Translations under genes and position numbers: made by a program
Shown: positions 50,401 through 61,510 of the stretch, one piece after another
Layout: every line of letters begins with the position of its first letter
Position numbering within the stretch: position 1 is the stretch's first letter
Origin: Toxoplasma gondii ME49
Taxonomy: Eukaryota > Apicomplexa > Conoidasida > Eucoccidiorida > Sarcocystidae
DNA: 64,000 nt
Assembly: GCF_000006565.2 (NCBI RefSeq)
Contig: NC_031471.1
Location: forward strand, 2,110,661-2,174,660
Reading direction: 5' to 3'
The notes under the pieces: generated by a model
The model's input: only the letters and a program-made list of their open reading frames with translations
Databases searched by the model: none
Told to the model about the DNA's origin: nothing

Positions 50401-53400
50401 CCCGACCGATGTGGTGACGGCAATAGCCTGCAGTAACAACTGGAGATGGGGGATCGTTATAGTCGAAAGGCTCTCTGGGGCTATACCTCCAGAGTCATTG
50501 TGCCGATGGCGTTGGCGGCGCAAGCACGCGATGTTCGGGAACGAGAAATTGCCGTAGTCCAACTAGGGCCGCTCTAGAGCGATAAGTTGGTAACCGTGTT
50601 GCCTCCAGAGTTCCAGACGGACTCAAACAGGTAATGTCAACAGTGTGTGGTGCCACTTCCGTCAAGCAGGTCAATATCTGGGGGTGGTGACAGAGTGTAT
50701 TTCTTTCCGGAGCCGTCTACTTTATAACAGTGTGGCCGCAGCGGCATAGACTTCCCTATTTCGAAGGTCAGTTAACGAAGCCCTCAAGTTCCTCTAGAGG
50801 ATCTATTACCTGTAATTTGCTTAGTCAAGTAGTGAACAACTTTTCGACGAATTACCACCATGGCGATGCAACCGGCGTAGCCATGTTTCATCAAAGCTGT
50901 TCTACTCTGATGCCACACCTCGAAGTCAGTCCATGGCTAGCTGTAACCCACTACTAAAGCTTTACCCAGTCGGTTCTTGACCGTAGGCAACAGTTTTGCC
51001 TTAACGTATCGGGCTTCGTGACAGGGCCGCTGACAGTGATAACTAGAAGCGCGCACAAGTAAAGAGTACAAGAGACTATCGATTTCGACCACAGAGTGGC
51101 ACACTGAGGCTAGTTGTCTAGGCTGCCTGGATGCTGCCGCTTGCGTCCATAGTTCCCGTTTCATGGGAATGTAGTGCACCAGCGAGCAAATTAAAGCACT
51201 CAGCAACCTGCACACTTTTCTATGCCAGCTTATCGACTGTGACACGAGGCGAGTGGCTCCTGCGGAGAGTGCCCGGAGTCTTGCAATCAGCCGGCCGGGC
51301 ACGTGCAGCTTCCTTTCTGCTATACGGCGCTAACCTACCTAGCGAGCAACATTTGCTCAACCCTTTGATCTTTTTGAGCGCCTACGCAGCCCTCCGGGCT
51401 ACCTTGCGTAAGGCGGAAAAAATAAGCGCATGTTTAAACGGTTTCATACCCTCTGTAAGCCTGCCCACGGCGTGGGTCCGTTTGTTATAACTGTATGCCG
51501 TCTGCAGTAGTAGTGGCACTGTCGGGCCTGCAGCACTAGATGTTGTACTGGTTGGAAGGCGTGTCACCGTCGACAGAATATCAGGAACGTCCTGTGTTGT
51601 TGGTCGATATTTGTGGTGCTTTCTCATTCGCCTATCTCTGCAGGTCTGGTCAATACGGTGTCCGCTCCCCCAGTTGCCCCAAAACATCATCAGGTCAGTG
51701 TCAACCGGCTCTAAGCGACCCCCTGCGAAACGGCTGCAGTGAGTACAGTGCCGCGCTCGCAGAGATCGTCCAAATAACAAAAACATGAGCTCCTACATCT
51801 TGTTAGCCAAAACACAGCAAACTGTATCAGCACCACCCTTGAGTGTCATCCCGGAAACTTTAACACGAGTAAGTTCTGTGTAAACAGCGGTATTCCTACA
51901 AATCCTGCCATGTGCGCCTCACAGCAGATAGCATCTTCTCCACTCTCCGCTGTGTCACGAAAACGCCTTTATTGAAACAGTTCGAACTACCCAGCGATAT
52001 CCTGCGGTCGATCGCTGTACGCCGCACGCTAGAGAATAGTGAAGCCTGGACACAGCACCTAACTGCTTTTCTTACAGATGTAACCTACGAAGCGACGCAA
52101 GTTGAGGCTCAGAAGAGAAACCTATAGCGTCGCTGTCTGTGAGTATGCTGTGGTACTGGCGTCACTTCGCAGTCAGCCATGTGTCAAAAATCGAGTACGA
52201 AGTTAGTTCGTGCGTGCGAACGCGCGTTCGTGAGACGTAACGAGCCACGCACCCACCAGATCCTGGCTACCTACCTGACTCTACGCGTCTCTCTCCCCGG
52301 AGGTGACTCGCGCGGCTGCCGATAGAGAGGGTAGGTGGTCTGGTGGTTCATGTTTTAGAAACATCACTTTAGTACTATTGGAGCAGATATTCTACTAAAG
52401 GAATCCCAGCGAAGGTGTCTGCGAGTCGTCAACAGCATCCATTGGTCTCTCGGCGCTTTTCATTGCAAAAAGTCAATCGACTTCGGATCTGAAGCTGCGA
52501 TCCACGCCAACTACTGGGACAACCGCTGCGGTAGGTTTTGTTCGTCCATGATACACCGAAATAGGGTATAGATGACGCTATTATTTGTGACTGGGAATCA
52601 TGTACTTACCGCACTGTTCCGTGTGACTGCCGTATTTGTGGTCGAGGACCAACATCGATTCATGATAGGTACATTGGTAGAAAATAATATAAATCTGGGT
52701 CAGGCTGCCTGGTTGTTGTGATACGCAGCAAACAAACGACCCTGGATACGATGGATACTGAGAAGACGACGAAGAAAGGCGGTCAGTCCCGCAGGTAAAA
52801 GCATGATGTGACTGTTCAGTCCTTGATGAATTAAATGAGCTGTACAAGGAAATCAGCTTCACCGGTACTCATGGCACCTGTGTTCGCTTTGCGAGTCAGT
52901 ATATGTTTTGTCTTACGCCTTTCTCGTTCAGGTCTGGCAAAGGGACACAAGCGAGTAAAAGTAGTGCTCGAACAGAGCAGCACCAAGAGCCGACAACAGC
53001 TGGTCCATCGAAGCGCTCGTCGCATAAGAAGCAAAGCGATCAGTCCAGTGTACCGCCGGGTACTTAATGAGTTAATGTGCATTCCGTGTGGGGGAAGCCT
53101 ACGTCAACTGGCTTCTCTGATGTATTCTGACTTAGATAAAAATGTAAAGTGAAGCTTCGAAATATAACAGCTGGTACTGCCAGCTTATCAGAGGCTGTCA
53201 AAAAGGCGTGGCGAGCTGCAAGTGTCTCTCCAAAAGACAACACCTGATGGACCCGCAGACGTAGTGAAGATCCCCGCAGGCGACAAACGCTGCCTTGGAG
53301 GGACTTTTCCAAAAACGAGTGCATCTGTGCACAAAGTACCGGTCCAACTCTAGTCGATGCCTTTAAATGATGTGGTGTAATACTGTCAAGCTTTTGACGC

Positions 53401-55676
53401 CCTGCTACATAGTGCGACGTGGCTGACATACAACACACATGAAGAGTAACGACCAACAGGCAACAAGAACAAATCACGTAGCATATGCCCCTAAGTTATA
53501 GGAAAGTGTAAAACTGTTTGCTGTTTAGTGAACTCTGTCCACCAGTTCTTCTTTCCATTTCTATGTGAGATCGAAACACGACTCTGTTCGTCGGTACAGA
53601 ATAAATCCTGCATTAGTCTTTCGTATGGTTCAGATATCTGGCTGTGTCTGCACTTGGCAGCGAAAAACATTAGCTATCTCGTACAGCGTATCCGTGCTAG
53701 CTGCTGTCATGAACAGTTGTTGCGGCGTTAAACGCCAACCTGCTCCTACAGCATCATGTCTTTCCCAGCGTAATGCAGAAACGAGTCAGCTTACGCCTAA
53801 TTTTCTGCTCGGTTGTTTAGCCCTAGCGACTACGAAAAATGGATCTGACTCCCTCCACATCAGGCGCGAAGTCACAGTCGCTGTATGCCTTCCATGTGGT
53901 TCGAGCAAGATGATAAAGCAGTCATCATTCCTGCATGTAGCGACAACGGATGTTTTGACTTGCAACTAAAATGTCGTTGAAAGCAAATGGGTCAGGGCTC
54001 CGTTGCAGCAAACTGAAAAACGGCACAAAATGGATAACACCAAACAGGATTTTGCGGGAAGCTGCGTGCTACCATACCAGTAAAAGGAACGACTCACGGT
54101 TCCGCAGTTTGAACCGGAGGCTCGCAGGCCCGAATACGTGGCGTTGATGCTTGCCTGCGTCGCTCGCCATTGATAAAAAAGGAGAGGCGCAGAGCTGGAC
54201 ACACCACCATAACTGCGAGGTGTGTCGGGCCGCTTGCACCGTTTGAGAGGTCTTGCGATCTGTCGACCTCTCCTCCTGCAGTTTGTTCCTTAAAGGATTG
54301 CGTCGGGAATGGCAACAGTTAAATTAGATCGTCTCCTACAGCTGAGAAGTATGTCTAGAAGATAGGGCCACGTTGTTAATCCTCTGCACTGACTGCTGGA
54401 AGGGAATGTACAAGCGAGGTTTCGCGTGAAAATGGAAGCAGATGCGGTATAGGATATGTTCTGTCGCGTCAGCGCGTAGTTCAGGCTGCAGCTTGACAAC
54501 TGATAGACTGTGACGGTTGGCACTCGCCTCATAACTGTAACCGCATGCACAACTGACGAACGTGGTCCTCAGCGAGGAAACGGATGAGCGGCACATGACA
54601 ACGACTGCGGCCCGGTAATCATTGTCCCAGAAAACTGCCGTCGAAATCAGAAATAGAAACACGAATGGAGCACGATAGGGCTACAGCTTTTTGAACACAA
54701 ACAGTAGTGACAACAGATGTTTTGGAACGTACGACTCTTCAACTAAACACGAAAGGCATCAATAACTTCTGGTACCGGCGCGTTTGAGACCAGAGAACGG
54801 CGATAGTCCAGAGAGTGGTACCCTCGATATAGGCAACGTTTTTCCATTAGTTTTACCGGTCAGTGTCAGCAGGACGGCATAAGGGTCGCATCTGAGAAAG
54901 CGTTAACTGTCAATCGCGTCGCTTGTGTCGTCCCCGATCACCTACTGCCTCGACTTATCATGACCGGCCAACTGAGGGGAGCAACAAAAAAGCGCTTCAC
55001 CTGGCAAAGCAGAATTCGTCATTCTTCATAAGTGCACCACCACATTAAAAAAACACCGCAATATACCGTACAGGTTACCCAGTTCGTCCCTCGCTACCCC
55101 ACTCTGAAAACTGGCAAGGCGGCAGCCTCATCCTACCGTCAGAACGAGTTGTCGCTCGCTACTGTCGGGTTCAGACTGATTCATTGTTTGATTCGGTTCA
55201 TCGAGATGTACACAACTTCTCACTGAAGCGTCAGCATTGTTTACACTGTTGACAACGGAGGACCAACGCTCTGCTCGTTACCGGGAAGCTGGCTCTGTCT
55301 GGCAAGCACCTCGTCGCGATTGCGAGGCCAGCAACTCAACAGCCCCAAACGTGCTTGTTTCTACAACTGCCTTTGCTGGCTATGTGGAATTATCCGTCCA
55401 CGCTTCGCTACTACTCCGATTGCTCAGTGTGCGTGACATTGTGCTATCGTGGCGGCCGGCTCTGATCATGCACGCATTGCCGCCGACACTGCTCGTAGTC
55501 GAAAAACGAAACTCGGGGTTAAATTTGGCAACAGGTACACGCCATAGCGAACATGGATGATCAATCATTTCTCACCCATTTACAATTAAGCTTACGTCGA
55601 CTGTTCCGATAGACGATTGTAAGATCTAAATACATTCAATTATACTGTTTGTTTTCTGCGGCTCTACCATCGTACG
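47442..55676. other. Gene-poor 8.2-kb region
   Basis: After the RPS6 stop there is no open frame above about 146 codons and none with a recognisable motif or exon-like composition on either strand. Base composition looks more even and less GC-rich than in the coding parts of the window. No tRNA, rRNA or tandem array was recognised. It presumably contains the RPS6 3' UTR and the promoter of the OTU gene; the remainder is unexplained. Confidence 0.6.
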
Positions 55677-57362
55677 ATGCATTCAACGAATCATCAAGCC
55701 CCCTGGTCTCAGACCAGGACCCTTGTCTCGAGCCCCTCTAAAATGTCTGTTTCTGCCGTAGAGGGAACTCTTCCCTCGAACCTCTTTTCTGTCTCGCGGC
55801 AGCAGCTTGCTTCGTCGCCGGGTTCCGGCTATCAATACCGTGATTTACTACGCCCTGCAAAAAGGCTTCCGCTACCCCTCTCTCCGCTAGAGCAAACGGC
55901 TATGGTGCTCTCAAGTGGATGGCGTGCTCTGATACGCTGTTGTCAGCCGGTGCTCGCGACCCCTAACGTGAGTGCCTCTGACAAGCAAGAGCTTGCTCCC
56001 TCCTTCGTCGGCCGCGTCGACGAAGAGGAACTAAACTTGGAGTCAGAGACCAAAGTAAACTACCGCGTCCATGCTACACTGCAAGGAGACATCTGCTGGA
56101 CACCGAGTACGGCGAGCGAGGAGTTCGACCCGGAGTCCCACTCTTGCGCTGACGATGCAGTCATTGTTTCGTCATTTGGGATCCGAGTCGACGCCGCGGA
56201 ACTGGATCTGGACCGAGACGCTGACATCGTCTATGATTCTGCGTACGAAGCAGACAACGAAGAAGACGCGTGGTCAGAAACAGGGTCGGAAGAAGACGCG
56301 GACGAATCTCCTAGAAGTAGCGAGGTCTTGACTCAAGCTGACGAAGATGGCCAGAGTTTCGAAGGAGACCTTGCTACTACGAACTTCGTCGCGTCGACGC
56401 AGACAGGCGAAGACTTCTCTGGAGACGAATGGGAAATTCCTGAGGAGATTTCACCAGCAGAGGGGATGACGACGAGGACACCAACACCTCCAGGAGGATC
56501 ACCGGGAGATTGCTGCGGAGATGGAAATGAGGAAAAAATCTTCGGTCGATTCGCAGCCCTCCACGAGAAGGAGCAACCCGTGTGTCAATCTCTGAGTCAA
56601 CTGCCCAGAGACATGCAGGCGCCTCCTTTGGAGCAGTCGGTTCAAGCGTCGAAGTTGTCGCAGCGGTCCTCCAGCCGACCTTCAGCCAAGCTACCACCGG
56701 AAATGTTGCCCTTCATCGCCCCTCATCCGCAATGGTGCCGTCGCTTCGCCTATGACTTCAAAACGCCAGCGAAGAGTCTGTCCATGGTGCCGCAACCCGA
56801 GCTGTCATTCTACGACGCGGTGGTTGTGGAGCGGCACCGGGTTGCTCCTGACGGAAATTGTCAATTCCGTTCCGTCAGCTACGCGTTGCTAGGCACAGAG
56901 GATGCCCATGCGGAAATCCGGCAAGAGGTGGCGCACTACCTGAGGGGCAACTTTAATCGGCTTAGCTGGCTGATAAACCCGGACACACTGGAGGAAGACG
57001 AGGGGAGAATGGCTCGACTCGACAAGAAATACAGAGTCAGAATTCCGTACAAAACCTACAAAGGTTATCCCTTGGCAGAAGACGAGCTCAAACTTAATTG
57101 GGTTATCAGGCTTGGAGACGCACGATACAGGATCTGGGGTGACGAGTGCACTCTCGCTGTGATGGCGGAGATGTACAACATCCGGATCGTTGTTGAGCAA
57201 CAAGAAGGCGACGGGCGTCGGGCAACCAAAATGGGTTCGCATGCAGTCCAGGTTATCATACCATACGATGTGGTTCCTGAGGCATGCATCCCGACGATTT
57301 TCCTGATCTACGACCTTCAGCGTCAACACTACGACGTGGTCGAAAAGGTCAAACCCAGGTGA
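55677..57362 (+). CDS. OTU-family cysteine protease (deubiquitinase)
   Basis: The single-exon, 561-residue protein probably removes ubiquitin chains. The OTU domain spans about residues 380-555. It has the catalytic loop APDGNCQFRSVSYALLG (Asp392, Cys395), an EIRQEVAHYLRGN helix, the WGDECTLAVMAEMYNIRIVV block (equivalent to WGG-x-x-E-L-x-A-L-A) and a terminal QRQHYDVV with the catalytic His551 and a following Asp553, so the triad looks intact. Residues 1-100 are Ser/Pro-rich and basic. Residues 110-270 are strongly acidic (DADIVYDSAYEADNEEDAW and similar) and probably disordered. No signal peptide or membrane segment was seen. The family has about a dozen members in T. gondii; I cannot say which one this is. 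It is the last gene before the REP529 array. Confidence 0.92.
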   Translation: MHSTNHQAPWSQTRTLVSSPSKMSVSAVEGTLPSNLFSVSRQQLASSPGSGYQYRDLLRPAKRLPLPLSPLEQTAMVLSSGWRALIRCCQPVLATPNVSASDKQELAPSFVGRVDEEELNLESETKVNYRVHATLQGDICWTPSTASEEFDPESHSCADDAVIVSSFGIRVDAAELDLDRDADIVYDSAYEADNEEDAWSETGSEEDADESPRSSEVLTQADEDGQSFEGDLATTNFVASTQTGEDFSGDEWEIPEEISPAEGMTTRTPTPPGGSPGDCCGDGNEEKIFGRFAALHEKEQPVCQSLSQLPRDMQAPPLEQSVQASKLSQRSSSRPSAKLPPEMLPFIAPHPQWCRRFAYDFKTPAKSLSMVPQPELSFYDAVVVERHRVAPDGNCQFRSVSYALLGTEDAHAEIRQEVAHYLRGNFNRLSWLINPDTLEEDEGRMARLDKKYRVRIPYKTYKGYPLAEDELKLNWVIRLGDARYRIWGDECTLAVMAEMYNIRIVVEQQEGDGRRATKMGSHAVQVIIPYDVVPEACIPTIFLIYDLQRQHYDVVEKVKPR

Positions 57363-57679
57363 AAAACGTCACATGCCCTAGCTCAACAACCTCCTGCGTA
57401 ATCCAAGCCGGACTGTTCGTCTCTCACGTCCGACAAATAGCCAAGTACCGTCGTCAAGAACTGCCTCCTTCGTCGAATCAAGCCACCGACTGTCTTCCTC
57501 GTCCTCTCTTCAAGTTGCGACTTCTTTCCGGAATAACTACAAGCTGGGCGTGAATGTATGTGAGACGCATTTCGATTCCCTGTCTCCACCTTCCGGCTGG
57601 AGCCAAGCTGCAGGCCCCTCCGACTCCTACTCCCCCAGACCCAGCTGCCGACCCCGTCTCCCGCGACTCCTTATGCCCT
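57363..57679. other. OTU gene 3' flank leading into the repeat array
   Basis: About 320 bases between the OTU stop codon and the first recognisable REP529 sequence. It should contain the OTU 3' UTR. No separate feature was seen. Confidence 0.6.
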
Positions 57680-60470
57680 TTGACTTGTCACCTCCATCAC
57701 GGCTGGAGGCGCCTCTTCGCCGACCTTTCCGGCATCGACTTCTACCACCTTTGTGGCTCCAACAACAGGCGAGCTTGCCTGTGAAAAAACAAAAAAAAGT
57801 CAAAAAAAGAAAACGCACTTCGGCTCCGCGGTCTCATCCCGACAGACGCAGCTGGGCCGGAGTCAAAAAACAAAATCAGAAAACAAAAGAAAAAATAAAA
57901 ACAAACTTTCCCCTTCCTCCCTGCAGACACAGTGCATCTGGATTCCTCTCCTACGCCTCCTCCTCCCTTCGTCCAAGCCTCCGACTCTGTCTCCCTCGCC
58001 CTCTTCTCCACTCTTCAATTCTCTCCGCCATCACCACGAGGAAAGCGTCGTCTCGTCTAGATCGCATTCCGGTGTCTCTTTTCCACCCTCCAGGAAAAGC
58101 AGCCAAGCCGGAAACATCTTCTCCCCTCTCCGACTCTCGTCGCTTCCCAACCCACGCCACCCCCTCCATCCTCACCCTCGCCTTCATCTACAGTCCTGAT
58201 ATCTCTCCTCCAAGACGGCTGGAGGAGCGGCATCGCGTCTGTAGTCCCCTTCGACTTCTGTCCCTTCTGTGGCTCCAAGCACAGGCGAGCTTGCCTGTGA
58301 AAAACAAAAAAAAGTCAAAAGGAAAACGCACTTCGGCTCCGCGGTCTCATCCCGACAGAGGCAGCTGGGGCCGGAGTCAAAAAAAACAAAAATCAGGAAA
58401 ACCAAAAGGAAAAAAAAATAAAAAAACAACTTTCCCCTTCCTCCCTGCAGACACAGTGCATCTGGATTCCTCTCCTACGCCTCCTCCTCCCTTCGTCCAA
58501 GCCTCCGACTCTGTCTCCCTCGCCCTCTTCTCCACTCTTCAATTCTCTCCGCCATCACCACGAGGAAAGCGTCGTCTCGTCTGGATCGCATTCCGGTGTC
58601 TCTTTTTCCACCCTCCAGGAAAAGCAGCCAAGCCGGAAACATCTTCTCCCTCTCCGACTCTCGTCGCTTCCCAACCACGCCACCCCCTCATCCTCACCCT
58701 CGCCTTCATCTACAGTCCGGATTTCTCTCCTCCAAGACGGCTGGAGGAGCGGCATCGCGTCTGTAGTCCCCTTCGACTTCTGTCCCTTCTGTGGCTCCAA
58801 GCACAGGCGAGCTCGCCTGTGAAAAAACAAAAAAAATCAAAAAAAGAAAACGCACTTCGGCTCCGCGGTCTCACCCCGACAGAGGCAACTGGGCCGGAGT
58901 CAAAAAAAACAAAAATCAGAAAAACAAAAAGAAAAAAAAATAAAACAACTTTCGTCTTCCTCCCTGCAGACACAGTGCATCTGGATTCCTCTCCTACGCC
59001 TCCTCCTCCCTTCGTCCAAGCCTCCGCCTCTGTCTCCCTCGCCCTCTTCTCCACTCTTCAATTCTCTCCGCCATCACCACGAGGAAAGCGTCGTCTCGTC
59101 TGGATCGCATTCCGGTGTCTCTTTTCCACCCTCCAGGAAAAGCAGCCAAGCCGGTAAAACATCCTTCTCCCTCTCCGACTCTCGTCGCTTCCCAACCACG
59201 CCACCCCCTCATCCTCACCCTCGCCTTCATCTACAGTCCTGATATCTCTCCTCCAAGACGGCTGGAGGAGCGGCATCGCGTCTGTAGTCCCCTTCGACTT
59301 CTGTCCCTTCTGTGGCTCCAAGCACAGGCGAGCTCGCCTGTGAAAAAACAAAAAAAAATCAAAAAAAGAAAACGCACTTCGGCTCCGCGGTCTCATCCCG
59401 ACAGAGGCAGCTGGGCCGGAGTCAAAAAAAACAAAAATCAGAAAAACAAAAAGAAAAAAAAAGAACAACTTTCGCCTTCCTCCCTGCAGACACAGTGCAT
59501 CTGGATTCCTCTCCTACGCCTCCTCTCCCTTCGTCCAAGCCTCCGACTCTGTCTCCCTCGCCCTCTTCTCCACTCTTCAATTCTCTCCGCCATCACCACG
59601 AGGAAAGCGTCGTCTCGTCTAGATCGCATTCCGGTGTCTCTTTTCCACCCTCCAGGAAAAGCAGCCAAGCCGGAAACATCTTCTCCCTCTCCGACTCTCG
59701 TCGCTTCCCAACCACGCCACCCCCTCATCCTCACCCTCGCCTTCATCTACAGTCCTGATATCTCTCCTCCAAGACGGCTGGAGGAGCGGCATCGCGTCTG
59801 TAGTCCCCTTCGACTTCTGTCCCTTCTGTGGCTCCAAGCACAGGCGAGCTCGCCTGTGAAAAAACAAAAAAAAATCAAAAAAAGAAAACGCACTTCGGCT
59901 CCGCGGTCTCATCCCGACAGAGGCAGCTGGGCCGGAGTCAAAAAAAACAAAAATCAGAAAAACAAAAAGAAAAAAAAATAAAAAAACAACTTTCGTCTTC
60001 CTCCCTGCAGACACAGTGCATCTGGATTCCTCTCCTACGCCTCCTCCTCCCTTCGTCCAAGCCTCCGACTCTGTCTCCCTCGCCCTCTTCTCCACTCTTC
60101 AATTCTCTCCGCCATCACCACGAGGAAAGCGTCGTCTCGTCTAGATCGCATTCCGGTGTCTCTTTTCCACCCTCCAGGAAAAGCAGCCAAGCCGGAAACA
60201 TCTTCTCCCTCTCCGACTCTCGTCGCTTCCCAACCACGCCACCCCCTCATCCTCACCCTCGCCTTCATCTACAGTCCTGATATCTCTCCTCCAAGACGGC
60301 TGGAGGAGCGGCATCGCGTCTGTAGTCCCCTTCGACTTCTGTCCCTTCTGTGGCTCCAAGCACAGGCGAGCTCGCCTGTGAAAAAACAAAAAAAAATCAA
60401 AAAAAGAAAACGCACTTCGGCTCCGCGGTCTCATCCCGACAGAGGCAGCTGGCCGGATCAAAAAAAACAA
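57680..60470. repeat. REP529 tandem array (T. gondii 529-bp repeat element)
   Basis: Direct repeats with PstI-type CTGCAG boundaries at 57921, 58445, 58964, 59484 and 60005 give unit lengths of 524, 519, 520 and 521 bp, so there are about 5.3 copies. On the minus strand each unit has the published 529-bp element layout: a GGAGGAAGACGAAAG start, T-rich blocks, and an AATCCAGATGCACTGTGTCTG end. Copies differ by substitutions and by length of the A/T homopolymers. The first copy is diverged in its first ~95 bases, consistent with an array edge. The last copy stops at the N gap and shows small deletions just before it. Long open frames through the array arise from its low stop-codon content and are not genes. 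Confidence 0.96.
58802..58821. repeat. 20-bp perfect palindrome inside a REP529 unit
   Basis: CACAGGCGAG is followed directly by its reverse complement. The same perfect palindrome recurs at 59323-59342, 59839-59858 and 60361-60380. In the two left-most copies the centre reads GAGCTTGC, which breaks perfect symmetry. Confidence 0.9.
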
Positions 60471-60570
60471 NNNNNNNNNNNNNNNNNNNNNNNNNNNNNN
60501 NNNNNNNNNNNNNNNNNNNNNNNNNNNNNNNNNNNNNNNNNNNNNNNNNNNNNNNNNNNNNNNNNNNNNN
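60471..60570. other. Assembly gap of 100 N
   Basis: Exactly 100 unknown bases, a size conventionally used for gaps of unknown length. It separates the REP529 array from the telomeric repeats. Confidence 0.99.
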
Positions 60571-61357
60571 AACCCTAACCCTAAACCCTAAACCCTAAAC
60601 CCTAAACCCTAAACCCTAAACCCTAAACCCTAAACCCTAAACCCTAAACCCTAAACCCTAAACCCTAAACCCTAAACCCTAAACCCTAAACCCTAAACCC
60701 TAAACCCTAAACCCTAAACCCTAAACCCTAAACCCTAAACCCTAAACCCTAAACCCTAAACCCTAAACCCTAAACCCTAAACCCTAAACCCTAAACCCTA
60801 AACCCTAAACCCTAAACCCTAAACCCTAAACCCTAAACCCTAAACCCTAAACCCTAAACCCTAAACCCTAAACCCTAAACCCTAAACCCTAAACCCTAAA
60901 CCCTAAACCCTAAACCCTAAACCCTAAACCCTAAACCCTAAACCCTAAACCCTAAACCCTAAACCCTAAACCCTAAACCCTAAACCCTAAACCCTAAACC
61001 CTAAACCCTAAACCCTAAACCCTAAACCCTAAACCCTAAACCCTAAACCCTAAACCCTAAACCCTAAACCCTAAACCCTAAACCCTAAACCCTAAACCCT
61101 AAACCCTAAACCCTAAACCCTAAACCCTAAACCCTAAACCCTAAACCCTAAACCCTAAACCCTAAACCCTAAACCCTAAACCCTAAACCCTAAACCCTAA
61201 ACCCTAAACCCTAAACCCTAAACCCTAAACCCTAAACCCTAAACCCTAAACCCTAAACCCTAAACCCTAAACCCTAAACCCTAAACCCTAAACCCTAAAC
61301 CCTAAACCCTAAACCCTAAACCCTAAACCCTAAACCCTAAACCCTAAAACCCTAAAC
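60571..61357. repeat. Telomeric repeat block (CCCTAAA)n
   Basis: About 110 nearly perfect CCCTAAA heptamers, the complement of the TTTAGGG telomere repeat of T. gondii. One CCCTAA hexamer occurs at the very start. The C-rich strand on top means the chromosome terminus points left, toward the gap, and the chromosome body lies to the right. Confidence 0.97.
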
Positions 61358-61510
61358 CCTAAACCCAACCCTCAACCCTAAAAACCCTAAACCCTAACCG
61401 TAAACCCCTAAACCCTAAACCCAAAAAAGCCCTGATCCCTAAAAAAAACCCTGAACCCCCCAAAAAAGCCCTGAACCCTAAAAAAAAAACGCTGAACCCT
61501 AAACAAGCCT
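61358..61510. repeat. Degenerate telomere/subtelomere junction
   Basis: Heptamers decay into variants with extra A (blocks of 6 to 9 A), CCCTGAACCC and CCCTCAACC, then stop near 61510. This is what the inner edge of a telomere looks like and confirms the inferred orientation. Confidence 0.85.

Noticed and set aside
57550..60280. Long plus- and minus-strand open frames across the repeat array (up to 535 codons)
   Set aside because: They repeat every ~520 bp with the REP529 unit, change frame with indels, and consist of low-complexity Ser/Pro/Lys runs. They reflect low stop-codon content, not genes.
60571..61510. CCCTAAA block read as a CRISPR-like or minisatellite array
   Set aside because: The 7-bp unit is the known T. 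gondii telomere repeat, without spacers.
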